Of a DNA stretch of 64,000 bases, positions 34,165 through 48,200 are shown piece after piece; position 1 is the first letter of the stretch, and every line of letters begins with the position of its first letter. The position numbers and the translations under genes were made by a program. Source of the DNA: Paracentrotus lividus (lineage: Eukaryota; Echinodermata; Echinoidea; Camarodonta; Echinidae); contig CALNVZ010003434.1 of assembly GCA_940671915.1 (NCBI GenBank), positions 17,530,720-17,594,719 on the forward strand. The letters are read 5' to 3'. The notes beneath the pieces are model-generated. The model saw nothing but the letters and a program-made list of their open reading frames with translations. It did no database searches and had not been told where the DNA came from.

Positions 34165-34894
34165 AACTTTACATTTCTGGAAGAGCGGTGTGTACTTTTA
34201 ACAGAAACATAGATTCTGAAGTAAAATACGTGATATACGATAAAAGCACTCGCCTCCAAGAGTAGCAACGGGTTTACTCATGGAAACTACATGTTCTTAT
34301 TTTTTGTGTGTAAGGACTGTTTATCACAAATGCTAAAGATGATATTTTAAAAGAACTGCAACAATGACAACAGATAGTTCATCATTATTTTTAAAATATA
34401 AATATAATTGGGGATGTATTTATATTGACTTGAATTTTTTAATGCTTTCGGAACTTCGTCACATTCGTTCAAATTAATAGAGTGTACTTTTATGTCAATC
34501 ACTTAGTGAAAACTGCCACATGTCTCATTAATCAATAATGTGCAAGTTTGGTCTCACCATGTTCAAAACATATTAATGATAATGTGCACCCCATTCCTCT
34601 TAAGAACAAAACCAGCAACAGAGCAGGCCTTAATCGAATCTAGAAAACATTGTTTGTAAATATCAGGGGTAATTATTAAAATTGGGGATACAACTTCAGG
34701 ACTGCACATTATTTGACATTTTGAAAGGTTACATCATGAGTAAAATAAAATCAGAGCCAAAATGACCTGTCATGATAATTCCACTATATCTTATTCTAAG
34801 TTTTTATCTTGAAAAATTAGCCCCCCATCTTTTAATTTTTTTTTTAAAGATCGGTATGCGCGCGACCATATAATAACCAAACTATTATTTATAG

Positions 34895-34898
<4 letters not shown>

Positions 34899-34953
<55 letters not shown>
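34899..34953. repeat. Uninterrupted 55-base poly-A
   Basis: It is the longest homopolymer in the window, with no recognisable retroposon body upstream. Its length may be affected by sequencing or assembly. Confidence 0.9.
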
Positions 34954-34957
<4 letters not shown>

Positions 34958-35179
34958 TTCATTATATTTGTTGATAAAGTGCGGACCTGAAGTGAATATA
35001 ACCACAGGTTTTATGATTGAGTGGTCAGTCATCAAAAGAATGCTATGAATATTTTAGGAGTTTGTCTACTGCGCATACTCACAAATATATGCGCAGCAGT
35101 GTAATTTTACCGACACTACTCATCTCGGCCCAAGGTTCTTTTAAATATGACTAAAAGAAAGAAAAACAAACTAGTGATG

Positions 35180-35530
35180 TCGAAATTATGAACCACGCCT
35201 TTCCACTCTAAAACTTGGGGTGTTGAGTCTAAATCTTCAGATTGTTTTCAGACTTTTTGAAGAAGGCTTACATTTTTCTTCCTTCGGCGATATTCGGAGG
35301 AGACGAATTAGTTCGTTCGGGAAGGTTAGGTCCTTGCTACACGGATCTTTGGTGGGACCGATACGGCTTGGTCCCTCGCCAGTTTTCCATTGCGGATTTA
35401 CCCCTGACGACATCATTAAACCATCTGACAAAATTTTTGACGACTTAAATTCTTGATCATTTCCCATCGAGAGAAATTTGTCTTCTTTCAGTTTCCTGTC
35501 GTCCTCCGAGAAAGATTGTAAGTTTTTAAA
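35180..35530. other. GC-richer patch, possible unrecognised coding remnant
   Basis: Base composition rises relative to the flanks, and 35237-35467 stays open on the minus strand (76 codons) as well as in two plus-strand frames. I do not recognise any of the translations, and no splice-supported continuation was found. It may be a fragment of a mobile-element gene. Confidence 0.2.
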
Positions 35531-36486
35531 AACTTTTGACTATTCTATATCTAGAACATGCAATAGGCCTTACACTAGTAATGGATTATTTATTAAGTTC
35601 ATTCCTAAAAACGCTCTGTTATGTTTATTAACATCACAAATTAAAGAAAAATAATTGTTGATAAAACTATTTGATGTAAATAATAATGATACAAACGAAA
35701 AAATGTCCTTATTTTAGATTTACAGATGCTTGCAGATACTTTGAAGATATTAAAAGAATTATGCCAATTGTGATGTAAACTACTGTGATTAAAAAAACGA
35801 ATTATAACGAATATTTTTTTTCCAAACATTCTTTGATTTACTGTGATCTACCTACGCCACTATTGAGGTGTGAAAAGTAAGCTCGTCGTCTTGAAAATAA
35901 TTATTGCATATCTTCTCTATTGAAAGTTTCAGTCATACCATGCATGAGATGTGATAGACTTATCAAATCCGTAATTCTTGTTTAAACCACTATATAGGAG
36001 TATTATATTTATGGACCATAAGTAACGGCAGTTCGAGCCTGCGTGTACATTGTCCTTTATTGGATGTTTGCCACTGAATTCGTAATAATTTAACAATGGA
36101 CCAAAATAAAGTATATGGCGCAGATAGAAAGAAACGTATTAAATGCTTGAGCACTTATGTATGCCAAATCCGATTCGTTTTGTTTGACATCGGACAAATG
36201 TGCTATCCAAAGCCTTTTGTCATTATCTTTTTAACGAAATATAGACATATATCTTTGTCACATGATATGATTTAGTAGGCGTTAATGGTTGCAAAAATAA
36301 AAACGCGATTAGAATACGTGGAATCGTTTGTAAATTGTGGAAGAAAATTAATGAAGTGACCCATATCATATCATTGTAAAGATATTATTGCCAAGATTCA
36401 ACATTCAGCGTGTACTGCACCATCCACTGAAATATTATACTTTAACAGAAAACAGGATGACATGAAAGAAAAAGATGACATTGCAA

Positions 36487-36640
36487 TAATAATAATAATA
36501 ATAATAATAATACCTATTATTTATAATGCGCTTTTCCCATAGTGGCTCAAAGCGCTTTACAGTATATTATTACCCCGATCACTGGATTTGACTCCATACT
36601 TATAGTCAGCCATTTATAGGCGCCTTATATGGAATTATCC
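36487..36640. repeat. (AAT)n and SINE-like fragment
   Basis: (AAT)8 is followed by ATAATGCGCTTTTCCCATAG and CAAAGCGCTTTACAG, in the orientation of a minus-strand SINE tail. Confidence 0.5.
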
Positions 36641-36861
36641 TCCCGGGTTGCAAGACTCATTATACAACCTCATGGCGTGTGATATTTATAATAAATTTTA
36701 ATAGGACATGGTATCTTATTTCCTTAATTCATTATCAAAGTTACACAATTATTTGCCAATGTAGGCTATAGGCCCTATGTTATGAGATCGTTTTAATGTT
36801 TTAATTAAGGTAGATTTCTATCATAAATGTGACTACACCTTAATAGATAGCGACAATAGAA

Positions 36862-37155
36862 GCATCGTGGTGTAGTGGTTCTGACTCTCGTCTTTCAATC
36901 AGAGGGTCGTGGGTTCGAATCCTATACTCCCGGCGTTAATTTCCTTCGGCAAGAAATTTATCCCCAATTTGCTGCACTCGACCCAGGTGAGATAATTGGG
37001 TACCTGGTAGGAATATTTATTTCTTGAAACGCAGCGCGCCTAACAGCTGCACTGTTAAAGCCAGGGTAATTATGCTGCATTAATTGTAGAGCGCTTAGAG
37101 ACTTCTAATCAGGAGGTATAAGGCGCTATATAAGCACGGCTAATTATTATTAAAC
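36862..37155 (+). mobile_element. Full-length tRNA(Glu)-like SINE
   Basis: The head has GGTGTAGTGG (A box) and GGGTTCGAATCC (B box). The anticodon-loop region contains TTC, as in tRNA-Glu. The body carries CTTCGGCAAGAAATTTATCC, GCTGCACTCGACCCAGGTGA and GGTACCTGGTAGGAATATTT, and ends in GGCGCTATATAAGCAC plus (ATT)n. It is the most complete SINE in the window and the reference for the fragments listed elsewhere. Confidence 0.85.
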
Positions 37156-37159
37156 AGGC

Positions 37160-38618
37160 ATTTTGTGCGTCAGAACTGTTTTATTAACAACTACACTCAG
37201 GATCTTAATTTTACCAATTCCTTCTACGTCCTTGATTTTACTATGATGAAGTGCAAATGCTCAAAGACGACAAATTCTAAACCTGTAGGCCCTATGCATG
37301 TACATGCTATAGGCATCAGCCACGCGAGAATATCCAGGGGCTCAACTAGTACTCTCCAGTGATTGGTTTATCATTACACCAATCAAAACCTTGTACTACT
37401 GACATGACGTCATTTCTTAAAAGCAGTGAACGTGATTGGCCAAAGTTTTGCGCACGTTCCTTGGAATAGTTGGGCATGGTGGTGGTGTGTATACTGTGCT
37501 CACGACCGAGCAGCAGTTGCAGAGGTAGCTCGCCACACACTTGTTATGAGCTCGCGACATCAAATTCACTTGAGAAGCAAATCATTCGCTGATTAACACA
37601 GTAGGCTCATGCATAAGCACAGGGCTCGTCGCTTTTCTTAAAAAGTATTTATCTTCCCAAACTCCAAAAGAAGCCCAATTTTTAATCCTTAAAATTGAAC
37701 CATTTGTTTTAAGCTGTTTAGCGTGAACGTTTCCGTGTCAATTGCTTATTTTTCCATCCGCTATAATACATTACCTCCCCCCTAAGGTGTCAATTTCAGA
37801 CTGAAAGGGACTTAAAATAAGTGGCTTATATTACCTCATTTGAAAGATTTCTGTTGTTAAGCTGGGCTAAACAAACTTTACAGTTTCGTTGTTGCCTATA
37901 GCTTTAAGTGGATTTCTAAAGCTAGGCAATTTTTTACTCCATGACGTGAACAAGAAACCTTATATATTCGTTATTTTGTTCAGTGTTTCTTTTCGGCATC
38001 TTTTGTAGAAAATTTCTGCTTTGTTCGTATAATAACTTTAGTCACCGCTGTTGGAAACAGCCGGTATGACTTGACTTGAAATGCTTATCTTGTTTTTAAA
38101 GGGAACTCTACATGAACAACTTAGCATGATAATTGAGCTGTGCATTTCTAGCCTAAGAATTTCACAGTCAGATTTTCATCCACTCTTCTAGAATTTCTTA
38201 AAAACCAATTATTCATCTCCAAAGCACATACTAATTCTTTCGTAATTTTCCCATTTGAAATTAAAGGGATAAACCAGTGATGGGAATGATGGGAGAGATG
38301 GCTACGAATTATTACATTTTTATGAGTTATGGCATTTCAAAGAGCCAGAATAAAGATTGTATATTTCATTTTGTAACAAGATAGGAAAAACTATATGGCT
38401 TGAAATTGTAGAATAGCTTGAACTGATGAGATTATAAAATGGATAAAAAGATAATATTATGAATTCTTATGAACAATATGTTGTAGCATGAGTACAATAT
38501 ACATTTATTGATTGATTTATGTTGTTTTCTTTGAAGAAATAAAAGCATTCCTTTAAAAAAAATATTACAGTGCATTAGTTACGCCATTTCTCTTTTATTT
38601 CCACCTGTCAATCATCAG
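37160..38618. other. 5' flank of the receptor gene
   Basis: No coding exon was seen. A pyrimidine-rich tract ending in atcatcag at 38617-38618 directly precedes the ATG at 38622. It looks like a splice acceptor, so a non-coding first exon and the promoter probably lie further upstream. No TATA or initiator can be assigned with confidence. Confidence 0.4.
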
Positions 38619-38621
38619 ATC

Positions 38622-41600
38622 ATGAAGACAAAGATTATACCTATCACCGTCGTGGCTCTGATCTTGGCATCAGCTACGCATGCGCAGCAGTGTCGTGGGC
38701 GGGTCGTCGACGAGTACTGGGCATCGGATGCTGACGTCATAATCGGTGTCATGCAGAGCTTGTACGGTACATCGGACGGGATGACGTGCTCGACAATGAT
38801 GAAGAACAAGGAGGTCTACGATGCTGTAGAGGTGGCTTTGATCGCTCTGCCTCCTGGGATGCAAGCACCAAATATTCATATCGGTATGCGATCAATAAAT
38901 GTATATCTATACAGTCTTCATGTGTGCAAAAACTAAATGTATATTTATACGAGACAGAAATACAGTCTTCGTGATTGTGTTAAAATAAGGGAATTCTATA
39001 GATTATATTTCTCCCTTTAATTTTTTTTTTTACTCATTTTGGATATTCATGCAGAGCAGCCTGTTCTGTAACAGAGTAAATCCATTTGTTTCCGGGAAAA
39101 TATTAAATACATCGTAATATCAGGAACATAGGCCTACTGCAGCGTTCAATAGGGCTGTGCATAATTCTATCATGTCTATGCACACGTCGTGAAAAAAAGA
39201 AGAAAAAGAAATGCCCCTACCCCACCCCCCCCCCCCGAAAAAAGAGTTATGATTCATAGCTGCATACTCAAAAAGAAGTATTTTGAAAATCATCATAAGA
39301 ATTATGATAGAATTTTTCAATTTTTGGTATATTGTGACGAAGAAGAAAATAGAGGTTACAAAGGGGTGAAAAAGAGGAGGAGGAAGATAACAAGAAAGAG
39401 GCCGCATATAGACACTAAACTTGTATTTCATTTTGTTGGAGATTGAAATATAATATTGATTGGTTAAAAAAAAAAGATTAAAGAGCCTTATATACATGAT
39501 GTCGTTGAAAATCAGGTGATGGTGAAACAATAATGATGAGTGAAACAGTTGGCTTAAAACTTGGCCGAATTATAATATTATGAACATGGTAAAGACTATA
39601 GATACCGAACATATCGTCACTCACTTGACTTAACAATATTGGAAATAGTTCTTTTTTAAACATCAATAACACTGATAATCAAAACAAAACTACATTATGA
39701 GATATCTTTTGTGCAGGATTGGAGCGTTATGAATCATGTGGTATTCCTGAGCGGGCAGTAGATGACGCGACGTATTACACAGCTCTCAGGGTGGATCAAG
39801 TCAACAAGACAAACCGTGGAATATATCCTTGCTTTGAATCTCCATTCAGACCAGGTCAGACATTTGCCCTGTAACATAAAACAGATACGATCATTCTTAC
39901 GATCAGTCAAGAATGCGATCAATTGTAACTCCTAGTACGCGGTTTACCATAAACTTAAGATCGATATCAATCGTAAGATTGATGGTATCTTTTATGTTAC
40001 AGGACAATTATCATTTCCCCCTCTTTTCTCCTGTTGAAAATTAATTTATATAAAAACATTTAAAAACGTTTGGGAATTTCAAATTATTTGGAATGCAAGA
40101 ATTACCTTACTTTCCAACTCATCAGCTAAAGACAGCCGATAGCCCCCCCCCCCACCCCGTCGTTCCAATGCACAATTTCATAACAAACTCAGTTGATTTG
40201 TTCAGGTATGATCGGGCCTTACACCAGCGCCGAGGCTGTTGCAGTGTCCCCGATACTGTCCAATGTAGGTGTACCAACGATCAGTGCCAGTGCCACCTCT
40301 CCTGTGCTAAGTGATAAGACAGAACATGAGTTCTTCCTTCGGACCGTTCCATCTGACAGTGTCCAAGCCCAGGTAGGTGACCAAATAACATTATAGACCT
40401 TACACATTGACGTCATCTCGCCGCCATCTTAGAGGCCGAGGCCATTGCCTTGCTCGCGTTTGTGATCTGCAGCTGGCACATCTCTGACAACTCGGTTTAC
40501 GTATATTCCTATATATCCTCTGAGGGAGGGCGCTATGAGAATATGACATCATATTCATAAGGTCTATAATCAATTTCCTATGGCATATGATCCAGCAACA
40601 TGAATAGATTTGGTATTACTGATCAGAATACGATTAATAATGAAAGAATATCAAGGTCGTATAATTCAAGAACTTTTTAATACGAATCCGGGAATCCATT
40701 TGTTGGGGGCGCACTGTATACTGTTATATTTCAAATTCAAACCCGATACCATAATTCGATTTTCATCCGAACTATTTAGGCCATGGTGGAGTTTGTCCAC
40801 AGTTTTAGCTGGTCCTACGTTCATCTGGTCTACAGTGAAGGATCGTATGGAGAGAATGGTGCCGAAGCGTACAAGGCAGCAGCGAAAGGTCATGGTACTC
40901 TAGCTTCTTCGATCAAGATTCCATCAACTGGGGCCGACTATGATCTCATCGTATCCCAGCTCATCTCTAACCAAGATGCAAAAGGTTTGTCCCTAAACTT
41001 ATTAAATTTTTTTTGAAAGTCATATCTATGTCCAGTTAACAATTTTTTTTTAAAGGCCCCCGCATTCTGGATTTGGGCCTCAATGGATTGATTATTTATT
41101 TAAAGAAAGAAAGTAGATCAAAAGTGATTTCATGTTAAAGAGAGGCCATTAAATGGTTGTTATTGCGGTTTACAAAACTATATTACATTATATTGTATAA
41201 ATTGGTGAAGCTATGATTATACACAACAAAATGGCAGTCTTCAGGATGTTGTGTAGCTTGTTCCACAGCTGATAAAGCATCACTAGGAAACAATTGTCAC
41301 TACCCATGTTTCTTGGAAATGTACTGAATCAACCAAACTTATGATGGTGATGTTGATGATGACGATGAGCAAGTTTTAGATCGATGAACGAGAAAGTAAT
41401 TGTTGTAATAATTGCATTCTGTTTCTGTTTCTCCTCATATCGCAGTTGTTGTGTTCTGGGGATCCTCATCCGATCTGTTCAGCGTGATGTCGGCCATTCA
41501 GTCTCGAGGAGGCCCTGCTCTAGATCTCCAGATAGTTGGCTGTGACTATAACATACCTTCAGACATGATGTCAGCCAAGGGCTTCTTTAGTGTCGCACCA

Positions 41601-42223
41601 GGGGAGTTTTATAATGCTGATGTCCAGGTGAATTTCCATATAATTGTAATAAACACAGTAATAATGGTAATAATATTGATGATAGGAATAATGACTCTCT
41701 GGAAAACGCAAATATCTCTTTTGTGGAGATCTCAAAGCACTAAAATACTAGTATTATCCAACTTCAGATAGTTAGATGGGTCCTATCACTTACGGTGTTC
41801 ATTGTATTTTAAGTAAAAGGCTAAGTTATCTTTATTCGTTCAATGGTCTATATTTCGCTTGTCCAAATCGATTAATTCTTATTCTTGTCCATATTCTAAT
41901 AGAACTACCTGATGATGAACAACATCACTATAATGGATGACAAACCCGCGTCCTACGTCCCCTCGGCCATCGATGCTACTCACGTCTTTGTGGACGCTCT
42001 ACGCAGAGCGCACTCGGACAAGTGCGGCGCCTCTACTACTGGAGTGTGTGACGCCATGAAATCGATGGGCTCTGCAGAGTTCACGGAGATGTACCTGAAG
42101 ACCGCAGACTTCACCGGCGTGTCAGGCAGGAGGATTGCGTTTGATGAGAACGGCGATCTCGTCGTACCGGCTTTCGAGATTAGACAGCTACAGATAGAGG
42201 GCGCCACCCTGACAGTCAAGAAG
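38622..42223 (+). CDS. Receptor exons 1-6: signal peptide and VFT1
   Basis: The N terminus MKTKIIPITVVALILASATH is a clear signal peptide, with cleavage likely after ATHA. DADVIIGVMQSLYG and IHIGLERYESCGIPERA correspond to the first strands and the LGxxxxDSC region of mGluRs. Exons 3-4 hold the best-preserved glutamate-type core: GMIGPYTSAEAV, ASATSPVLSDKTE, FFLRTVPSDSVQAQAMV and YSEGSYGENGAEAYK. The mGluR4 counterparts are STAPDLSD, PSDTYQAQAMVD and SEGSYGESG, and the ligand-hydroxyl Thr is kept. The lower-lobe GSDxW is changed to GCDYN. Exon 6 ends with VSGRRIAFDENGDLV and the strand LTVKK. N-glycosylation sequons NKT and NIT are present. Module length is 425 codons. Confidence 0.88.
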
Positions 42224-45200
42224 GTATGATATTTGTTTATTGTCAATACCATGTACAGTCAAATCTGGTTGGTATTTCTCCTTTACGAACGACTGGAACA
42301 TGTTCTTGGTTGCCATACTTATCACATATTCAATCATTTAGCACAAGAACTGATCACCAGTTTTTCGTAAAGTTTTTCGTAACTTAAGAACGACTAAGTG
42401 AAACACCACCCAGTTCCGATGGCCACCTCTTTAAGAAAATCACCTGTCTTTAACGGTCACCGCAAATATCTCTTGCTAGAAAGAAATATAATGTAACATA
42501 TTTTTTTTAATTTATTTACCTTTTTTAAAAATAAAGATCGCCTGTCAACAGACAGTGTTCGCTTTTCTGCGTTGGTCTTCATAGACATGTTTGACTATTC
42601 TATTTTGCTTTTCGAAAATGTTTAAAATCTTTAATTACAAGTTTTTGTTTTCACTTGCATTCTGAACGACCGCGGATCGCTACTGTTGGGTTTTTCGATA
42701 ATGATGTTAATGAATATCAGAAGCCTATGAGCAAACTCTTTTGATCCAGATAGTGGGGGCTGCATATTTCAAGAGAAAATAATTAGTTGATCATAATACA
42801 TGTACATGTATATATATAAATTTATATATATATATATATATATATAAAAACCCCTCAAAAAATGTCTTGCAATTCAACTTTGAGCCCTCATATCTTTTTA
42901 TTTGATTGTTTATGATGGTTAAATTTGATATCATTGGAAAGTTGATTTATTCCTTGTCACATTGATACCCGATTTGAGCGTTTTGTTCTGCTTGGAGATG
43001 CACAGTTACTCGCACAACTCCGAATGAAAGTCAGAAAAGCGAAAAGTGCCAAATGACTACTGCTAATTGCTTACATCGAGTTGCTTACTGTATAAAAGGT
43101 TTTGTGTTCTTTGTGTTTGTTTGCGTTTGTGTCGATAGCGCGCTCCTAATACAATCGTTGGATACTCCTTGGTTGATGCTAAATAATGTTTCAGGTAGAT
43201 TTAAGGTAAGTATTTGTTGTAATTTGTTTTGTAAAAAAAACTTGTGGTTTAAATAAACCAAGCGACGCTCACATTGAGCATTACTTGGTATTGCGTTACA
43301 TACAGGTTATTGCAAGTTTCCAGCAATAACAAATTCGCTACTCAATCTCTTTTCAGCTCCATCTCCAACAAACAAAGCAAGCAGTATGCAAAACAAACTT
43401 TTTTTTTTGTCCATTTCAGCACACAATCGTTCTCTGTTCTTGAAACCGGTATCTCAACATTTGATAAAGCGCGCCATCCTAGCTTTATCAAACGACTACT
43501 CATGAAAAATAAGCACTGCCAATGCAAAAAGCTTGGCAAGGCACATTTCTTCTTCCAAACAATAAGTGAAAACATTGAGAATAATGCATGACCCCATTAT
43601 ATGATACTCAATAGAAACTCTGCCTTTCAACAATAGCTATTTTCATTTGGCAACTATCCACTTCTGACTTTGATTTGTATTCGGGTAATACTGTGCATTC
43701 ACGAGCATTGCACAACCTTTACAAATGGCGCTAATAAACAAGTATCAGTGTAAAGAGGGAATAAGAACTTTCCAATGGTATATGAAATTAATGAATTATA
43801 GACAATTAACAAAAAAGATACGAGGACTCAAAGTTGAATTGCAAGACATTTTTTGAGGGGTTTATATATATATTTTACGCTTTTGTACAGATCTCACTGA
43901 CAGAGTACCGGGTGGCCCTTGGTCGATACGACCTAAACCAAGTGCATTATCTAAAACGTTTTATGTTGTATTATAGGTTGGCCAATGGATGGGGATGGGC
44001 ACGCTGATGGTGAATGAAAACGAGATCGAGTTCAAATCTCAGAATGGAATGACGACCATACCTCCGATGTCGTCTTGTAGCAGTGACTCATGTCCCGTGG
44101 TTTATGATCACTATGATGTCCTCAACCTCGCTGGGATCTTTCCCGTTCACGAATCCGGTAATAGTATTATGAAAAATAATATTCGAATAATTTAAACTAT
44201 CATAACTATCGTAACTATTATAGTATTGTATTATTTCGAGGGGCCTTCATCTTTGTTTCTATAGAGTAACTGTTTTAATTACTATATATTGTTTTAATTG
44301 CATAACGCCTTAAGCATTTTGGCTTATCAAAATTATGCTATAGAAACAACCCTCGGGTCAAATGTTCGTTATGAAATACAAAGAATGTCAAATGGCACAA
44401 AGATTTTCCGTTTCACTTTTGTTTCGGACGATAGAATTTGGCTTTTTTTTTTTTTTTTTTTTTTTTTTAACGTATTCATTACCAAATCATTTACCCAATA
44501 TTTTGTCGTCATGGTAACAGACTGTGCAACGCTAAGCCATCATCCTGGTATAGATCAAGCTGAAGCAATGCTCTGGGCGATGGATCAAGTCAATAAAGAC
44601 TCATCTCTCTTGCCAGGAATGCAGGTGAGTACACCATCATCTTCCGAAGTTTATATAGGTTTTCCAGTTCATTTTCAAACTATCTACAATCAATTTGACA
44701 TTTCGAACAATTAATTTCGTCTGAAAAATGCGATCACGATATTCAAAATCTCATTTTTGAGCGTTCAATATAAGAAAATCGGCAACTAAGTTTCAGATTT
44801 AGGCTATCAATTTGACACTATTAGCAATCGTATTCGTCAATTGTCATTCAAGTTTTACGATTCGTACCATCTCCGTGATATCTTATTGTGATGCAAGGAA
44901 TTTTGAATTTCACACTCATGAAAGGAAATTGATTACCTATTATAGTTATGATCGCTCTTTAACGAAATCGCTTGCTGTTGTGTTAATTTGAGTAACCTAT
45001 AATACTATAGCCCAGCTTTGCGAGGTATCATTTAAATTTAATGAACACTTACGAATTTGATTTCAAATATTTTAAAATCAAGCTGCGAGAGGTTATAACA
45101 GGAATAGATATTATTTTGAAGCGCCCAGAAATATTTAGGTTGAGAAACGGAAAAGTCATTATCGTTTTGCTATGAGTAATGCATAACATCTGAATGTGTC

Positions 45201-48200
45201 ATGGAAATTCGAACTAATTTACGTTCTTTCAAAAATAAATGAATGGGGTTTTAAGAGCAAAAATTCTTAAATAAACACATTTCCCTCTTGTTTTTCTCTT
45301 TCAGCTCAAACCTATGCTGGGGGAGTCCTGCAGCTCGCCCGACCAGGCTGCGTCTGTCACCTACGACTTCGTGCGCCATTTCACCCGCATGCCAAACCAA
45401 GCTTTCGGGCGCTACCACAACGAGGAGAAGATGCAATACGAGTACATGGCCGGTGTCATCAGCCGTGTCGAAGATGAGGAGACGGTTGAAATCGATGAGG
45501 TTTTACAGGTATGCAGTAGCAGATCCAGCTTTACGTCACACAATTGAATGTATCGGCCCATGCCCAAACATAAAAGAACCGCCATCGTCCTTATACAATT
45601 GGGCATGCAGAATCTTTTCAAATTGTGGATGCTGGATTCGCACCTGGTACGGTTAAAAGTTAAATAAATTAACAACTAAGGATGATGGGTGCCTTTTAGA
45701 GCCAAACGTAATTGGAGACACCCTGAAACGACAGCAACATTGGTTTTCATGTAGCGAATCTCGGGGATGGACCACAAAAGTCGTACGCCCCTATTTTTTT
45801 TAAAACTAACTTCTCATGGAATAACTTTTTTCTCTCCTGCCCCATCCCTGCTTCCATAACAAACAATGTCTTGAAAGTTCCCGTCCCTATTTTTTTTTAA
45901 TGGAAAACACATTTGGACTTCACATATTAACATCAAAAAGAATAAATAAATAAAATCGGTCTGCACCTCGTATATTCAAATCCTAAGTCCGCTGTTATGT
46001 TGTTTACCCAATCATATCATTCATTCTTTCTAGGCGCGTGCTGTTAAAGTTTGGCAAGTTTGGACTGATATTTGATACTCCATGGAAATTTTTAAAACGT
46101 AATATAGGCCTACATGTATACATAGCCTACAAATTAAAAATGTTATAACATCCTATCTAACCAATGCAGCCCCTTGGTGTTCCTCACGTGAGCGACTCAG
46201 CCAGACTACCAGCCCTAAGCGACAAGACCGAATACCCTTACTTCTCTCGCATGGTAGCACCCAGCTGTGCCATGGTGACCGCAATTTTGGAGTTCCTCAA
46301 GGAGCGCGATCTCACCTATGTGCAGGTTATGCAGTCACGTGATGGAATCTTCAACACCACCGCGGCAAATTTCATCGAGCAGGCGAAACAGGTATGTGAA
46401 TCGTGTCGAGTTTACATCTCCAAATGCAATTAGACAAGGTCAATTTGATTTTATGTTGATCGATTTTGCAGTTATCTTTAATGTCTTGTTGGTGTTTTCT
46501 GTTTTCTTTAATGATAAGGTTATTTGATTTTCCAATAAAAAAAGCATAACGAACTTTTTTCCTTTCTTCCAGTGCACCTCGAGCACTCCACAGAGTGGAT
46601 TTGGCTTAATCATATGTGTTATTATTATAAAGTAGCGATTAACTTAAATCCTTTAAACATAATATCATCTTTGATACTATTTTAATCAACTTAGTTAGCA
46701 ATATCATCTCATATTTAGGCGCTAAGTAAATTCATCTTTTTAATCTAACGGACATGTTCGCTCAATGGTTACAAGGCCCGCCTCATGAACGGGAGGTCGT
46801 GAGTTCGATTCCCTGCCGTGTCATACCAAAGACTTGAAAAAAAAAATAGAATCCTCTACCTTCTGGCCAGGCGCTCGGCATTTCAGAATTGAGAAGGGTA
46901 ATTATAGCATCATGTTATACAGGGCCCGCTGGAAGAGCAGTTGTCAAAATGGAAGTGGCTATCGTGGGTAAAGAAAAAGTTGTTATTTTTTGTAATTATC
47001 TATTATTGTTTTTAATGTTTTAAAACTTATATACAATGTATATATATTGCAGAATGGAATCTGCGTTGCTCAAACTATCACCTTCGACCCCGTCACCGAC
47101 TATAACGGCGTGGTCGATCGCCTCCTCGCCAAGCCTTCTGCTGACATCGTCATCACATTCGCCAACAACGACGAGACCCAGTTCCTCTTCAGTGCCCTGG
47201 AGAGACGCAACCTTCCTGGCGAGTTCCTCCAGATGATCTATGCTTTCACCGCAGATACAAACTACTTGGAGAGCTGGAACAGGGAAGTCCATACCGGTAA
47301 GTCGAATCATATTCGGGTTAATAAGGGGAGATTAACTTCAGTAGTGTATCCAGCCGGGGGCTGAATGGGTATTACACATATTTATTCCATGTATCAATGG
47401 CTATAGAGAAATTGTCAGAATTGCCTCCTTCAAATTGTTGACACCTCCATTTCCATATTAGTGATCTAGATTTGTCAAATAAACAAAATACTTTCAATTT
47501 TAAAGACACTGTCCCCCATTGCGTTACATTTGCATTTTCTAGCAAGAAAAAAAATGTTGTGGATTGTTCGACAGCCTAAGCAAATCCACAACAAGTCATC
47601 ATCAGTCATCGGTCATAAAGCTTTATTCAATGATTGATTCCCTTTAAATGTTGTCATTTTTATCGGTTCAAATGAAGATGAAACAGAAGTGCAAACCACG
47701 TTTCTTTTAGAAAAAAAAATGCTTCCTACTAAAGTGTCTTCAAGGATCACTTTCTCTATCTTCAGTGATCATAAATGTGTTGCTACTTCTGTTAAGTGTC
47801 AGGCAAAGTACATATCCATGTATCTGGTACGGTGCCGTCCTCTGCTTATTTTTTTCGTTGATCATGTTGATATTTCTAGTCCGTTTTTTTGTATCTTCTC
47901 TTTTCATTTTATAACCCAAAATGACATTTTATTCTTTTTTTTTCTTTCATGGTACAGATTCCATTACTCTGAGGCGAAGGTCGACCCCTGTGGAAGACTT
48001 TGTTGATCACTTCATCTCGCTGACACCCCAATCACAGATGGAGGAAGGGTTCTTCCCAGATATGGAACACAATACTTGGTTCGCTGAATACTGGATGAAT
48101 AAGTTCCGTTGTCAGCTCGGAGGCACCAACATGCCTCAGCTCTTTAGCACTCCATGCTCAGGTATCTTGAATTGTGTATTGATTATATTTTTTAAATGTC

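Noticed and set aside
39120-39530. 136-codon minus-strand frame inside receptor intron 1
   Set aside because: Low-complexity hydrophobic translation of A/T-rich and poly-C tracts; antisense to the receptor and unsupported.
46752-46822. Functional tRNA gene with CAT anticodon
   Set aside because: A non-tRNA SINE body follows and the acceptor stem is imperfect, so it was classed as a SINE head.
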